From Collimonas sp. PA-H2 (GTDB taxonomy: Bacteria > Pseudomonadota > Gammaproteobacteria > Burkholderiales > Burkholderiaceae_D), in NCBI RefSeq assembly GCF_002564105.1, contig NZ_PDBX01000001.1, positions 2,914,001-2,978,000 on the forward strand: a DNA stretch of 64,000 nt, given 5' to 3'. The translations under genes were made by a program, and so were the position numbers. Shown piece after piece: positions 8,879 to 16,276 of this stretch. Under the pieces are notes generated by a model. That model made no database searches. It was not told where the DNA came from and was given only the letters and a program-made list of their open reading frames with translations. The first letter of the stretch is position 1; every line of letters starts with the position of its first letter.

Positions 8879-9175
8879 ATGAAAACAAGTCAAGTTACCC
8901 GATTTCCTATGAAGAAAGGCGAAGTGATCACAATGACAAAACCAAAAGATTGCGTCATTCAAGTTGATAGCGGCCGTTTGTGGATAACCCAGACCAACCA
9001 AAGCGATGACATTTTCATTGAAGCTGGTAGTGCATGCACGCCCAAGGAAAACGGTTTCCTGGTGGCTGAGGCAATGAGCCATACGGTGATGTCGATGAGA
9101 TACGTAAAGCCCGTGCCGGCGCATGCTGAAAATGATGATAAAGCCCAGTCGGGCATTTCGCTTGAAGGAGCCTGA
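8879..9175 (+). CDS. DUF2917 domain protein
   Basis: A 98-residue small cupin-like protein matching the DUF2917 pattern: a start with MKKGEVITM, then CVIQVDSGRLWITQ and a short region ending SMRYV. The ATG at 8879 was chosen because GGAG lies six bases upstream; the longer open frame from 8768 has no such signal. The function of DUF2917 is unknown; in Burkholderiales such genes commonly sit beside regulators and membrane proteins. It is the first gene of a six-gene run, ending four bases before the next ATG. Confidence 0.8.
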   Translation: MKTSQVTRFPMKKGEVITMTKPKDCVIQVDSGRLWITQTNQSDDIFIEAGSACTPKENGFLVAEAMSHTVMSMRYVKPVPAHAENDDKAQSGISLEGA

Positions 9176-9178
9176 GAG

Positions 9179-10351
9179 ATGAAGGTTTCCGCATATTTGA
9201 CTAGTCCATCGGCGCAGCTCGGCTTGGCGGTCGGGATTCTGATGTATGGCAGCTATGGATTGGCACATCATGCTTTCGGAAAAACAGGATTGATCGCTCT
9301 TTGTGCCTTTGTCGGCGTATTCATTCCGTATTACTCCAAGTTGAGCAACAAGCTGGAGGAGCTTGTCAATCTTCGCAGCGCACGGTTAAGCCTGGGACGT
9401 CTGGTAAGGTTTCTGCCGCAGTTGTTGTTCAATATCGGGATTTTCCTGGCCCTGGTCTTGGCCGGCGTATTCCCTGACAGCAGCCTGGATGCATTGGGTG
9501 GCGTGCTTGGCATCGCTTTAGTAACAACTTGCGCCTCGCAAGGCATGCAGTACCTGGCTTTGGCCATGGCCAATCGAGAGATAGGGGACAAGAACCGCAA
9601 TGTGCTCATCGCCCTGTCAACCAATATTGTCGTGACTGCCGTGGCTACAGTCGGTTGGCCATGGGCCAAGACAGCTTTCATTACGTTCGGCATTGGCTTT
9701 GGCCTGCTCTTTTTTGCAGTGGGATTGCTGTCGGATTGGCGCTCGATGGTGTTTCGACGCGGCGGCGTCGGCGTGTTCTTCGGTACCTTCAACCCTACCC
9801 ATAGCACGCATCTGGCATTGATTCGCGATGCCATCAAGGCCCGCGGTTTGAAGAAGGTGTATCTGCACTGCACAACCGTACCCAAGCTTCATGCCCAGGC
9901 ACTGCAACGCGGCGAGATTCGCATCTCCCAATACGAACGCGGCATGCGTGTGTATGAAACCACCGAACGTGCTGATGTCCATGTCAACTATTTTCCGACA
10001 GGACGCAAGTTTTATGAGTATGAAACCCGTCTGGCCATGATGCAGGCGGCGGTGGCTGATGCCGGCCTGTCCGATGTGGTCGAAGTACTGTCCTTGCCGG
10101 AGGCGTATGACAAAGGTGGTTTTTACGCTGTGCTGGCGCACGTCAAGCGATTGAACAAGGGACAAGCTGTGCACGGCATTCATGGCAGCGACCTTGGCGG
10201 CATGTGGGTGCGAGGCATATATGACGAATCCGGCTGGATCTACCCCTATCCAGTGGTCCGCCGAGACAAGGTGTCGGCCACTGCTATCAGGAATGGCGCA
10301 ACCGGTTTGACCACCCGAAAAGTCGAACAAATGATGGAAGCATTACGATAA
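9179..10351 (+). CDS. Membrane domain fused to nucleotidyltransferase-like domain
   Basis: A 390-residue fusion. Residues about 10-185 hold roughly six hydrophobic helices. Residues about 197-390 are a cytidylyltransferase / nicotinate-nucleotide adenylyltransferase-like Rossmann domain. The active-site motif is GTFNPTHSTH (202-211), a variant of GTFDPxHxGH in which the usual glycine is serine-threonine. The C-terminal VSATAIRNG (from about 365) matches the second nucleotide-binding motif ISSTxIR. This suggests a membrane-tethered enzyme that joins a nucleotide to a phosphorylated small molecule. The substrate is unknown. It is translated right after the DUF2917 gene. Confidence 0.8.
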   Translation: MKVSAYLTSPSAQLGLAVGILMYGSYGLAHHAFGKTGLIALCAFVGVFIPYYSKLSNKLEELVNLRSARLSLGRLVRFLPQLLFNIGIFLALVLAGVFPDSSLDALGGVLGIALVTTCASQGMQYLALAMANREIGDKNRNVLIALSTNIVVTAVATVGWPWAKTAFITFGIGFGLLFFAVGLLSDWRSMVFRRGGVGVFFGTFNPTHSTHLALIRDAIKARGLKKVYLHCTTVPKLHAQALQRGEIRISQYERGMRVYETTERADVHVNYFPTGRKFYEYETRLAMMQAAVADAGLSDVVEVLSLPEAYDKGGFYAVLAHVKRLNKGQAVHGIHGSDLGGMWVRGIYDESGWIYPYPVVRRDKVSATAIRNGATGLTTRKVEQMMEALR

Positions 10352-10405
10352 ATCGATGCAAGCAGCTGCAGGCAAACACAACTCTCACATTAAGGAAATT
10401 GAATC

Positions 10406-11041
10406 ATGAGCATTCATCATCTTCCAGCACCCCGCGCCATAACGGTATATCCGAATTCAGAAGAGTTGACGATCAAGATTGTGGAAAATGAAGATGAGCG
10501 CCTCAAGGCCATGCTGGTAAGGGCCATCGTTTATATGCATGAGCAGCAGTGTCCGTTCAGTGAAGAATTTGACCTGAATGATCACACATCCACCCAGATC
10601 GTTGGACTGGACCAGGATGGCGAGCCGGTATTGACGGCCCGCATCCGATATTTCAATAAGCTTGCAAAAATCGAACGCTTGGCGATACGCAGTGAGTACC
10701 GTGGCCGTGGTTATGCCCATCGCTTGCTGCATTTTATCTTGAGCATATGCCGGCAAAAGGGCTTCTCCTGCTTTTACTTGCATGCGCAGGCTCGCTTGCA
10801 ATTTTTCTACGAAGGCTATGGTTTTCGTCCGGTGGGTGGTGATTTCGCCTTTTCCGATCACGATTATATCGAGATGGTTCTGGAAGAAAGTGAAAAGCAA
10901 CCTCAGCCTTCGGAACAGATTGGCCATTGGCCGATGTTTCTCAACCGGCCCGAGAACAACCTGGACCAAGCCGGGCCATTGGAGTACGGCATTTCCTGCG
11001 ACCGCTTGCAGCATGGCTTGAGCGAGGGAGTGCGAGCATGA
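10406..11041 (+). CDS. GNAT family N-acetyltransferase
   Basis: A 211-residue protein with a GNAT domain at about residues 20-155. IERLAIRSEYRGRGYAHRLLHF is the acetyl-CoA-binding motif A (RxxGxG/A type), and FFYEGYGFRPVGGDF is the typical C-terminal part. A 50-residue tail rich in Q and P follows. It acylates an amine of unknown identity. The stop overlaps the ATG of the M20 peptidase gene, so the two are translationally coupled. Together with an exported M20 enzyme this hints at making and trimming an N-acyl amino acid or peptide, which is inference. Confidence 0.85.
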   Translation: MSIHHLPAPRAITVYPNSEELTIKIVENEDERLKAMLVRAIVYMHEQQCPFSEEFDLNDHTSTQIVGLDQDGEPVLTARIRYFNKLAKIERLAIRSEYRGRGYAHRLLHFILSICRQKGFSCFYLHAQARLQFFYEGYGFRPVGGDFAFSDHDYIEMVLEESEKQPQPSEQIGHWPMFLNRPENNLDQAGPLEYGISCDRLQHGLSEGVRA

Positions 11042-12240
11042 AGCGCTGCCTTGCAGCTGCTGCGCTGAGCCTGGCTCTGGGCGCCGCCGCGGCTGCCGAA
11101 GGCATGGAGCCGCACTACCGCGAGCTGCTTGAACGCCTGGTGAACATCAACACCGAAACCCGCAACCTTGCAGGGTTGGCGCAGGTCCGCCAATTGCTGA
11201 TTCCGCAATTCGAATCGCTTGGCCTGGTGCTCACCAGGCACCGCCTGGCGCAAGATGGACGTGAAGTACTGAGCTTTGAAATGCCAGGGGCGAAGCCTAA
11301 GGTAATGCTGGTGGGACATCTCGATACGGTATTCCCTGTCACGGGGGGCTTCCAGAAGCTGGAAGACCAAGGCAATCGTCTGGTCGGCCCTGGCGTCATA
11401 GACATGAAGGGTGGTGTAGTGCTTTTGCTCAACGTATTGGAGCAGCTCAAGAAACAAGGCGGGCTGGACCAGGTACGGGTGGTGCTCAATGACGATGAAG
11501 AGATCGGCTCGCCCAACTCCAAAGCCGTGATACGCAATCTGGCTCAAGGACTGCCATTCGGCTTGGTGTTCGAACCTGGCCTGGAAGATGGCTCTGTCGT
11601 AAGCAGCCAATCTGGTGTTCGCTGGATCAAACTGACGACCACCGGCAAGGCCGCGCATGCCGGCCTGGAACCGGAAAAAGGGATAGATGCCTGCCTGGAT
11701 CTGGCAATCAAAGTCAAGAAGGTGAGCGCGTTAGCGCAGTCCGGCAAAGGCCTGACGATCAATCCCGGTCTGATTGCGGGCGGCAGCAAACCTAACGTGG
11801 TGTGCGAGGACGCTAGCGTCACATTTGACATCCGCTTTCGTTCGCTGGCCGACTGGCAGGACGTTTCCCATGCTATCCATCACATCAGTGCGGTTAGCGA
11901 TGTCTACAACCCGCTTTTGCAGCAAGGCGCGCATACAGAGATGACGCAGCTGGCGGAAATGCCTCTGCTGCCGACCGCCAGCACCGCCGAACTGCTTGAG
12001 CGTATCCAGATCAGTGCCCGCTCACTCGGACAAACCGTGCGTGCTCGTGCCGTCGGCTATGGCAGCGACGGTAATAATCTGGCTGAAACAGGCATGCAAT
12101 TACTGGTTGGCGTGGGCCCTTATGGCGGCGGCATGCATTCAGACCAAGAGTTCATGCTACTGAGTTCTTATCAGGAGCGCCTGTCGCTCCTCACCTTGTT
12201 GATCACCCAACTTTCTTACTCACAAAAAGGCACATCATGA
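11038..12240 (+). CDS. Exported M20 family metallopeptidase
   Basis: A 400-residue zinc peptidase of the glutamate carboxypeptidase / ArgE/DapE group with an N-terminal signal peptide (cleavage near AAAAA-EG, residues about 1-21). Metal and catalytic residues are visible: H94 and D96 in VGHLDTV, D122 in GVIDMKGG, and E154/E155 in NDDEEIGS. A dimerisation domain follows (GKAAHAGLEPEKGID). The ATG at 11038 overlaps the GNAT stop; the longer in-frame extension upstream is a shadow of the GNAT gene. It should act in the periplasm on an N-acylated or C-terminally blocked amino acid or short peptide. Confidence 0.9.
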   Translation: MKRCLAAAALSLALGAAAAAEGMEPHYRELLERLVNINTETRNLAGLAQVRQLLIPQFESLGLVLTRHRLAQDGREVLSFEMPGAKPKVMLVGHLDTVFPVTGGFQKLEDQGNRLVGPGVIDMKGGVVLLLNVLEQLKKQGGLDQVRVVLNDDEEIGSPNSKAVIRNLAQGLPFGLVFEPGLEDGSVVSSQSGVRWIKLTTTGKAAHAGLEPEKGIDACLDLAIKVKKVSALAQSGKGLTINPGLIAGGSKPNVVCEDASVTFDIRFRSLADWQDVSHAIHHISAVSDVYNPLLQQGAHTEMTQLAEMPLLPTASTAELLERIQISARSLGQTVRARAVGYGSDGNNLAETGMQLLVGVGPYGGGMHSDQEFMLLSSYQERLSLLTLLITQLSYSQKGTS

Positions 12241-12779
12241 AAGCATTAGTCGTTATCGATATCCAACGCGAATACATCTCGCCAGGCCGTAAGTTCCAGA
12301 TCCATGGCATCGGTCCATCACTGAAGAACGCTTATGCGATGCTGCGCTTCGCCCGTACGCAGGACTGGCCCATCGTGCATGTGCAGCATCTGCAAGACGG
12401 CGAAATATTCAACCGAGAGTCTGACGTCTCCGACTTCATCGACAGTTTTGTACCAGAGGCCAACGAGGTGCTGGCGGTCAAGAACAACTACTCATCGTTT
12501 TCCTCTCCTGCCTTTGTCAAGTTCGCGGCGGATCACCCGGATCATGAGTTTGTCGTCATTGGTTACGGCACCACGATGTGCTGCCTGTCCACTATTGTGG
12601 ACGGCTACCATCGGGGCTACCGTTTCGCGTTGGTGGAAGATGCTTGCGCCGCCCTGGCAGTTGGCGAGCACTCAGAGGCCTCGATGCATGATCATGCCGT
12701 CGCCATTCTGGGACCGTTTTCCCGCCGCACGAACACCGAGGAAGAAACCACGCTGAATTCATTTACTGCAAAGATCTGA
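12237..12779 (+). CDS. Isochorismatase-type cysteine hydrolase
   Basis: A 180-residue cysteine hydrolase of the isochorismatase-like superfamily. The catalytic triad is D8 (VVIDIQREY), K82 (AVKNNYSSF) and a cysteine at 115 or 116 (GTTMCCLSTIVDG), with the preceding cis-peptide region GYG. Members cleave amides (nicotinamide, carbamoylsarcosine, ureidoacrylate) or the isochorismate vinyl ether. Length and the cysteine favour an amidase. Its ATG overlaps the M20 stop, so it is in the same operon. The substrate is unknown. Confidence 0.88.
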   Translation: MKALVVIDIQREYISPGRKFQIHGIGPSLKNAYAMLRFARTQDWPIVHVQHLQDGEIFNRESDVSDFIDSFVPEANEVLAVKNNYSSFSSPAFVKFAADHPDHEFVVIGYGTTMCCLSTIVDGYHRGYRFALVEDACAALAVGEHSEASMHDHAVAILGPFSRRTNTEEETTLNSFTAKI

Positions 12780-12820
12780 CCGTCTTTACAACGTTACCCT
12801 ATTACCAGAAAGAGGTTTTC

Positions 12821-13603
12821 ATGCAAACCGTTCACTCTCCAGCTTTGATGCCTTGCCAAGCAAGCGCAACCGGTACTTTGCAGCTCACGCAACGTGTTGC
12901 GGGTCCGGCTGATGGCCCGCCTATCCTGATTGCCACCATGCACGGCAAAGAAGCGGTGCTGGCTCCGCCATTGGCAGACTTGGGATTCCAGGTGTTGCTG
13001 CCGCTTGAGTATGACACCGACCTGCTGGGGACTTTCTCCGGCGACGTGCGGCGCCCAGGCACGGCGTTTGAGGCGGCTTTGGAGAAAGCGCGCCGCGCTT
13101 GTATAGCTACTGGCGTGCCACGCGCGATCTCCAGCGAGGGCTCGTACCGGCCATGCCAGACCCTGTTTCCCGCCGCCCGCAACGCCGAGATACTCGCCTT
13201 TGTCGACTTGGAGAGCGGGCAAGAGTTCGTGGAGTACATGACCGATCTGCCCACGCGCTTTGTCAAAGACCGGGTTCCGGCAGATTTTTCTTCTCCCCAA
13301 GTGCAAGCCCTGTTGTCGGCAATGGGGTGGCCCGACGTGCGCGCGATGGTTGTTCCGGAAGACCCGGGGCAAGGCGTGGTACAGCCCGAGTGGGTATTCA
13401 AGGGATTGGCTGACGCCCCTTCTCTGATTGAAGCGATGCGAGTGTGCGCTGCCCACTCCAGCGACGGCTGGGTGCATCTGGAAAGCGACCTGCGCGCGCA
13501 TATGAATCCTACACGCATGGCTGCAGTCGCTCGCGTGGGTGAGCGTTTAGTGCAACGCCTGCGCCGCCAAGGTTATGGCCAGCCGCTGCAATGGGCTGCC
13601 TGA
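12821..13603 (+). CDS. DUF6671-like protein
   Basis: A 260-residue protein that resembles the DUF6671 family by its pattern: an early ATMHGKEAVLAPPL segment and then YDTDLLGTFSGDV-R. Later parts contain SEGSYRP and WVHLESDLRAHMNPTRM. The family has no established function known to me. The spaced His, Asp, Glu and Cys residues could form a metal site, but this is not demonstrated. It is the last gene of the DUF2917 operon, with GAAAGAGG before the ATG, and is convergent with the LysR gene that follows. Confidence 0.6.
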   Translation: MQTVHSPALMPCQASATGTLQLTQRVAGPADGPPILIATMHGKEAVLAPPLADLGFQVLLPLEYDTDLLGTFSGDVRRPGTAFEAALEKARRACIATGVPRAISSEGSYRPCQTLFPAARNAEILAFVDLESGQEFVEYMTDLPTRFVKDRVPADFSSPQVQALLSAMGWPDVRAMVVPEDPGQGVVQPEWVFKGLADAPSLIEAMRVCAAHSSDGWVHLESDLRAHMNPTRMAAVARVGERLVQRLRRQGYGQPLQWAA

Positions 13604-13627
13604 AGAGACGGATCCCGCTTTCAAGCC

Positions 13628-13653
13628 GCCTGCAAATGGTTGCGATTGCAGGC
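13628..13653. terminator. Hairpin between convergent genes
   Basis: GCCTGCAA and TTGCAGGC form a perfect 8-bp stem with a 10-base loop, 25 bases past the DUF6671-like gene and before the end of the convergent LysR gene. There is no T-run on either side, so termination is plausible but not proven. Confidence 0.4.
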
Positions 13654-13706
13654 TGTCAATGACAGCAAGATGAGCGCGTCCCAGGGACATGGTCATCTTG
13701 CTTCAT

Positions 13707-14615
13707 TTACTCTGGCCGCGACATGGCGAGCTGAAGCCAATTGACAAATGCCTGCACCGAGGGATCGCGCCGCGGCCCATGGCACAGATAGAAGGAGCGC
13801 GGACTCACCAGCCGTTCTTTTAATGGTGCGACCAACAGTCCTTCCGCTAACAGCGAGTCGACCAGCGGCGAGTTCCCCAGAGCGACGCCATGGCCCATGG
13901 TGGCCGCCTGGATCAGCTGATCCAGGTGGCTGAAGCGAAAACCGATATCGTTCAACTGCAGGTCGGCGCCCAGCTGCTCGAACCAGTAAGGCCATTGCAG
14001 CCATGGCCAGGCGTTTTGCGGATCGCCTAGATGCAATAAAGTGTGATGCTGCAAATCGTCCACGCAAGTCAACTTACGCCCGCTGCGCTGCAACAGCGCC
14101 GGGCTGCATACTGGAAACACCTCTTCCTTGGCAAGACAAATATCGCTGTCAGCTGAAATCATGTCCGGGGAACAGTAGCGAATCGCGATATCCACCACGC
14201 CTTGCTTGAGGTCGACCAGGCGATTGTCCGCGTCGATATGCAGTGCGACTTCGGGGCATTGGGCACGGAAACGAGCCAGCCTCGGCACCAGCCAAAGCGC
14301 TGCAAATGAAGTCGTGGTGGATACCTTGACGCCGCGCTGGGTGAACTCTTTGCGCAGGCTGGCTACCGTTCCCGACAGATGATTCAGCGACTCATTCACT
14401 GCTTCAAACAGCACTCGTCCCTGCTCGGTCAACTCTAATGCCCGATGGCGTCGCTCAAACAGCACCAGGCCCAAAGATTCTTCCAGCTTCTTGACCTGTC
14501 GGCTAATGGCCGATTGGGTGAGAAAAATCTCATCGCCTGCCTTGGAAAAACTCAGCTGCCTTGCCGCAGCTTCAAAACCGACCAACAAATCCAGGGGGGG
14601 AAGCCGTCGCGTCAT
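13707..14615 (-). CDS. LysR family transcriptional regulator (GcvA-like)
   Basis: A 302-residue LysR regulator. The N-terminal LPPLDLLVGFEAAARQLSFSKAG and FLTQSAISRQVKKLEE form the helix-turn-helix, and the effector domain shows the GcvA-group segments FEAVNESLNHL and LVDLKQGVVDIAIRY. It is convergent with the DUF2917 operon and divergent from the small RiPP precursor at 15050, 435 bp away. It could control either neighbour; the intergenic dyads at 14755 and 14845 are candidate binding sites for it or for another regulator. Confidence 0.9.
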   Translation of the reverse strand: MTRRLPPLDLLVGFEAAARQLSFSKAGDEIFLTQSAISRQVKKLEESLGLVLFERRHRALELTEQGRVLFEAVNESLNHLSGTVASLRKEFTQRGVKVSTTTSFAALWLVPRLARFRAQCPEVALHIDADNRLVDLKQGVVDIAIRYCSPDMISADSDICLAKEEVFPVCSPALLQRSGRKLTCVDDLQHHTLLHLGDPQNAWPWLQWPYWFEQLGADLQLNDIGFRFSHLDQLIQAATMGHGVALGNSPLVDSLLAEGLLVAPLKERLVSPRSFYLCHGPRRDPSVQAFVNWLQLAMSRPE

Positions 14616-14754
14616 ATGGGGTAATCGTCCTTTTGGTGCAAATTGCTGCGGTTAGTAAGAAAAATGATTGGCAAATCGAGCAGCTGCCATTTGAGCGGAA
14701 TTTTAAATTGCGTTGATCCCTAATACATCGTTTAGCAACGATTCTTGATCGCAT

Positions 14755-14767
14755 ATTACGTAGTAAT
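14755..14767. promoter_or_regulatory. Palindrome in the LysR-RiPP intergenic region
   Basis: ATTAC-GTA-GTAAT is a perfect short inverted repeat 140 bp upstream of the LysR start. It lies in the shared promoter region and could be an operator. There is no direct evidence beyond symmetry and position. Confidence 0.3.
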
Positions 14768-14844
14768 TTTCACTAAAAAGACGATTACTCCTACTTGTAG
14801 GTGCGACAATTTAACATATGATATGTGGCAACATTTTTAAAAAG

Positions 14845-14860
14845 AACAGACCTGTCTGTT
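14845..14860. promoter_or_regulatory. Strong dyad upstream of the RiPP precursor (operator-like)
   Basis: AACAGAC and GTCTGTT form a 7-bp dyad around CT, flanked by an A-run and a T-run. It resembles TetR-family operators with a CAGAC/GTCTG core. It lies 190 bp before the precursor ATG, between divergent genes, so an operator is more likely than a terminator, although a small hairpin with a T-run is also possible. No TetR gene is in the window. Confidence 0.4.
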
Positions 14861-15049
14861 TTTTGTTACAAATCATGGATAATTGAAGCGCCTGCACTAT
14901 CCATTTGGCGTGATTGTGGGATAGCATCCAATCGGCGGAAGTGATCCGGATTGCAACATGTCCCTCATGCCGTCGATGGTAAAACCCGCACTACTTGAGC
15001 ATTCCATGCTGCCCGAAAGGCAGTCCACAACTAAAGGAAGGTGCTACTT

Positions 15050-15130
15050 ATGAAAATTCTTTTCACTCTTAAAAATATGCTTACTCGCCAAAAAAGCCTG
15101 AAGGCATACGCCTGGTACATCTGGTATTGA
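15050..15130 (+). CDS. Tryptorubin-like RiPP precursor peptide (putative atropopeptide)
   Basis: An uncalled 26-codon ORF, starting MKILFTLKNMLTRQ and ending KSLKAYAWYIWY followed by TGA. GGAAGG (15036-15041) lies eight bases before the ATG, so it is well set for translation. The last six residues, AWYIWY, are as I remember the sequence of tryptorubin A, the founding atropopeptide from Streptomyces. That compound is made from the C-terminus of a short precursor by one cytochrome P450 that cross-links the aromatic residues. The basic, hydrophobic first 20 residues would be the leader. A P450 gene follows 111 bp downstream on the same strand. The core identity and partner enzyme make the assignment strong. 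Release of the core from the leader needs a protease that is not apparent here. Confidence 0.85.
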   Translation: MKILFTLKNMLTRQKSLKAYAWYIWY

Positions 15131-15161
15131 ACCTGCAAGCCATCACCTGATTTACAGGGAT

Positions 15162-15182
15162 GCGGTTGGAGCTTCCAACCGC
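15162..15182 (+). promoter_or_regulatory. Hairpin between precursor and P450 genes
   Basis: GCGGTTGGA and TCCAACCGC form a perfect 9-bp stem with a 3-base loop, 32 bases past the precursor stop. There is no T-run. It likely protects the precursor mRNA 3' end or partly attenuates transcription, so that the peptide is made in excess over the enzyme, a common RiPP arrangement. Confidence 0.55.
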
Positions 15183-15201
15183 GTTCGGTGAAGCCCTGAT
15201 C

Positions 15202-15220
15202 GGCCCGCCGGACGCGGGCC
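15202..15220 (+). promoter_or_regulatory. Second hairpin before the P450 gene
   Basis: GGCCCGC and GCGGGCC form a perfect 7-bp GC stem with a 5-base loop, ending 22 bases before the P450 ATG. Together with the hairpin just upstream it would fold the short precursor-P450 spacer almost completely, leaving the GGAGAG ribosome-binding site free. Confidence 0.45.
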
Positions 15221-15241
15221 TCCACTTCATGGAGAGCATCG

Positions 15242-16276
15242 ATGCCAAGTACTGGCAAGCACATTCGAACTACTGTTTTTACACCTAGGCTCCAGGCTCT
15301 TTTGCACGATCATCGCGGCGAGGAAGTGTTCCGGCTGGATGCGAACACCGTCGGTGTCGCCGGGACCGCATTGACCCACCAGATCCTCAGCGCCAGGCCG
15401 GCCACCGAATTCGAGCGGCCGACATTCAAGCCCCTCCACGGACGCTCCATTCCCCGCGCCGACGCTCTGAAATTGATGCAAGCGATCGGCAGCGATGTGA
15501 GGGCAGCATTGAAGAAGCCTGTATCCGAAACGGTCGATCTTGCGGGCGACTGGCCGCACGTCGGGCACGTTTACTTGCGCGATCTTGTTCTCGGTGGCGA
15601 CCCGTACCGGTTGCGCATCCTCATGGACCGCATACTGGAACTGACGCCCAAGCTGACCTGGGCGCTCATCGCCGCTGGAGCGGCGCCATCCGTCCGGCTC
15701 CAACCGGAAGCATCCGCCATCGCGAAACTGACCGCCAGCGCCTCGACTTATAACGACCGCCGCTATGCCATGGGAATGTATCGCCGCACAGCCGCCCCGG
15801 TCTGTTTCACCATCTCCACGCTGGTCGCCAACGCACTCTGGCTCGGATTGCCATTCGACAAAGACACCTCGAACCGCAACATCCTGTATGAGGCCCTGCG
15901 GCTGCTGCCGCCGTCCTGGAACATCTTGAGGAACGCGTCCCCCGAGTACGCCGCCCTCGATTCCCGGATCGGTCCCGACGACGATGTCCTGATCTTGCCG
16001 CTTCTCAGTCACCGCGACCCGGCAATCTGGGACGACGCCGATGAGTTCCGTCCCGAGCGCTGGGAGAGCATCAACCCCAGCGAGCAGCCCGGCTACCTTC
16101 CTTTCGGCCACACCTCCGAACGCTGCTGGGGACAGCATATGGTGATGCCCCTGGCCGAGAGGCTTCTCGATATCCTGCGCAACGACGGCCTTGCCGTCAG
16201 CCCGCGGCAAATTACGGCTGAAGTACCGCTTGCCGGCCTGCTTGGCGTCTTCCAGGTCAAAGTCGTCCGGCAATAA
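15242..16276 (+). CDS. Short divergent cytochrome P450 (tryptorubin-type cross-linking enzyme)
   Basis: A 344-residue protein, shorter than the usual 390-410 residues. P450 landmarks are present: the K-helix ExxR as EALR (E217, R220), the PERW segment at about 271, and the heme-ligand loop PFGHTSERCWG with the proximal cysteine at about 295. The loop deviates from FGxGxRxCxG by having serine in place of the second glycine. The I-helix lacks a clear AGxxT oxygen-activation motif. GGAGAG precedes the ATG. Its position right after the AWYIWY precursor argues that it installs the aromatic C-C and C-N cross-links of a tryptorubin-like peptide. It needs ferredoxin partners encoded elsewhere. Confidence 0.85.
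   Translation: MPSTGKHIRTTVFTPRLQALLHDHRGEEVFRLDANTVGVAGTALTHQILSARPATEFERPTFKPLHGRSIPRADALKLMQAIGSDVRAALKKPVSETVDLAGDWPHVGHVYLRDLVLGGDPYRLRILMDRILELTPKLTWALIAAGAAPSVRLQPEASAIAKLTASASTYNDRRYAMGMYRRTAAPVCFTISTLVANALWLGLPFDKDTSNRNILYEALRLLPPSWNILRNASPEYAALDSRIGPDDDVLILPLLSHRDPAIWDDADEFRPERWESINPSEQPGYLPFGHTSERCWGQHMVMPLAERLLDILRNDGLAVSPRQITAEVPLAGLLGVFQVKVVRQ

Noticed and set aside
8504-9271. A 255-codon minus-strand frame
   Set aside because: It overlaps the DUF2917 gene and the next start on the other strand, has no ribosome-binding site and no recognisable domain.
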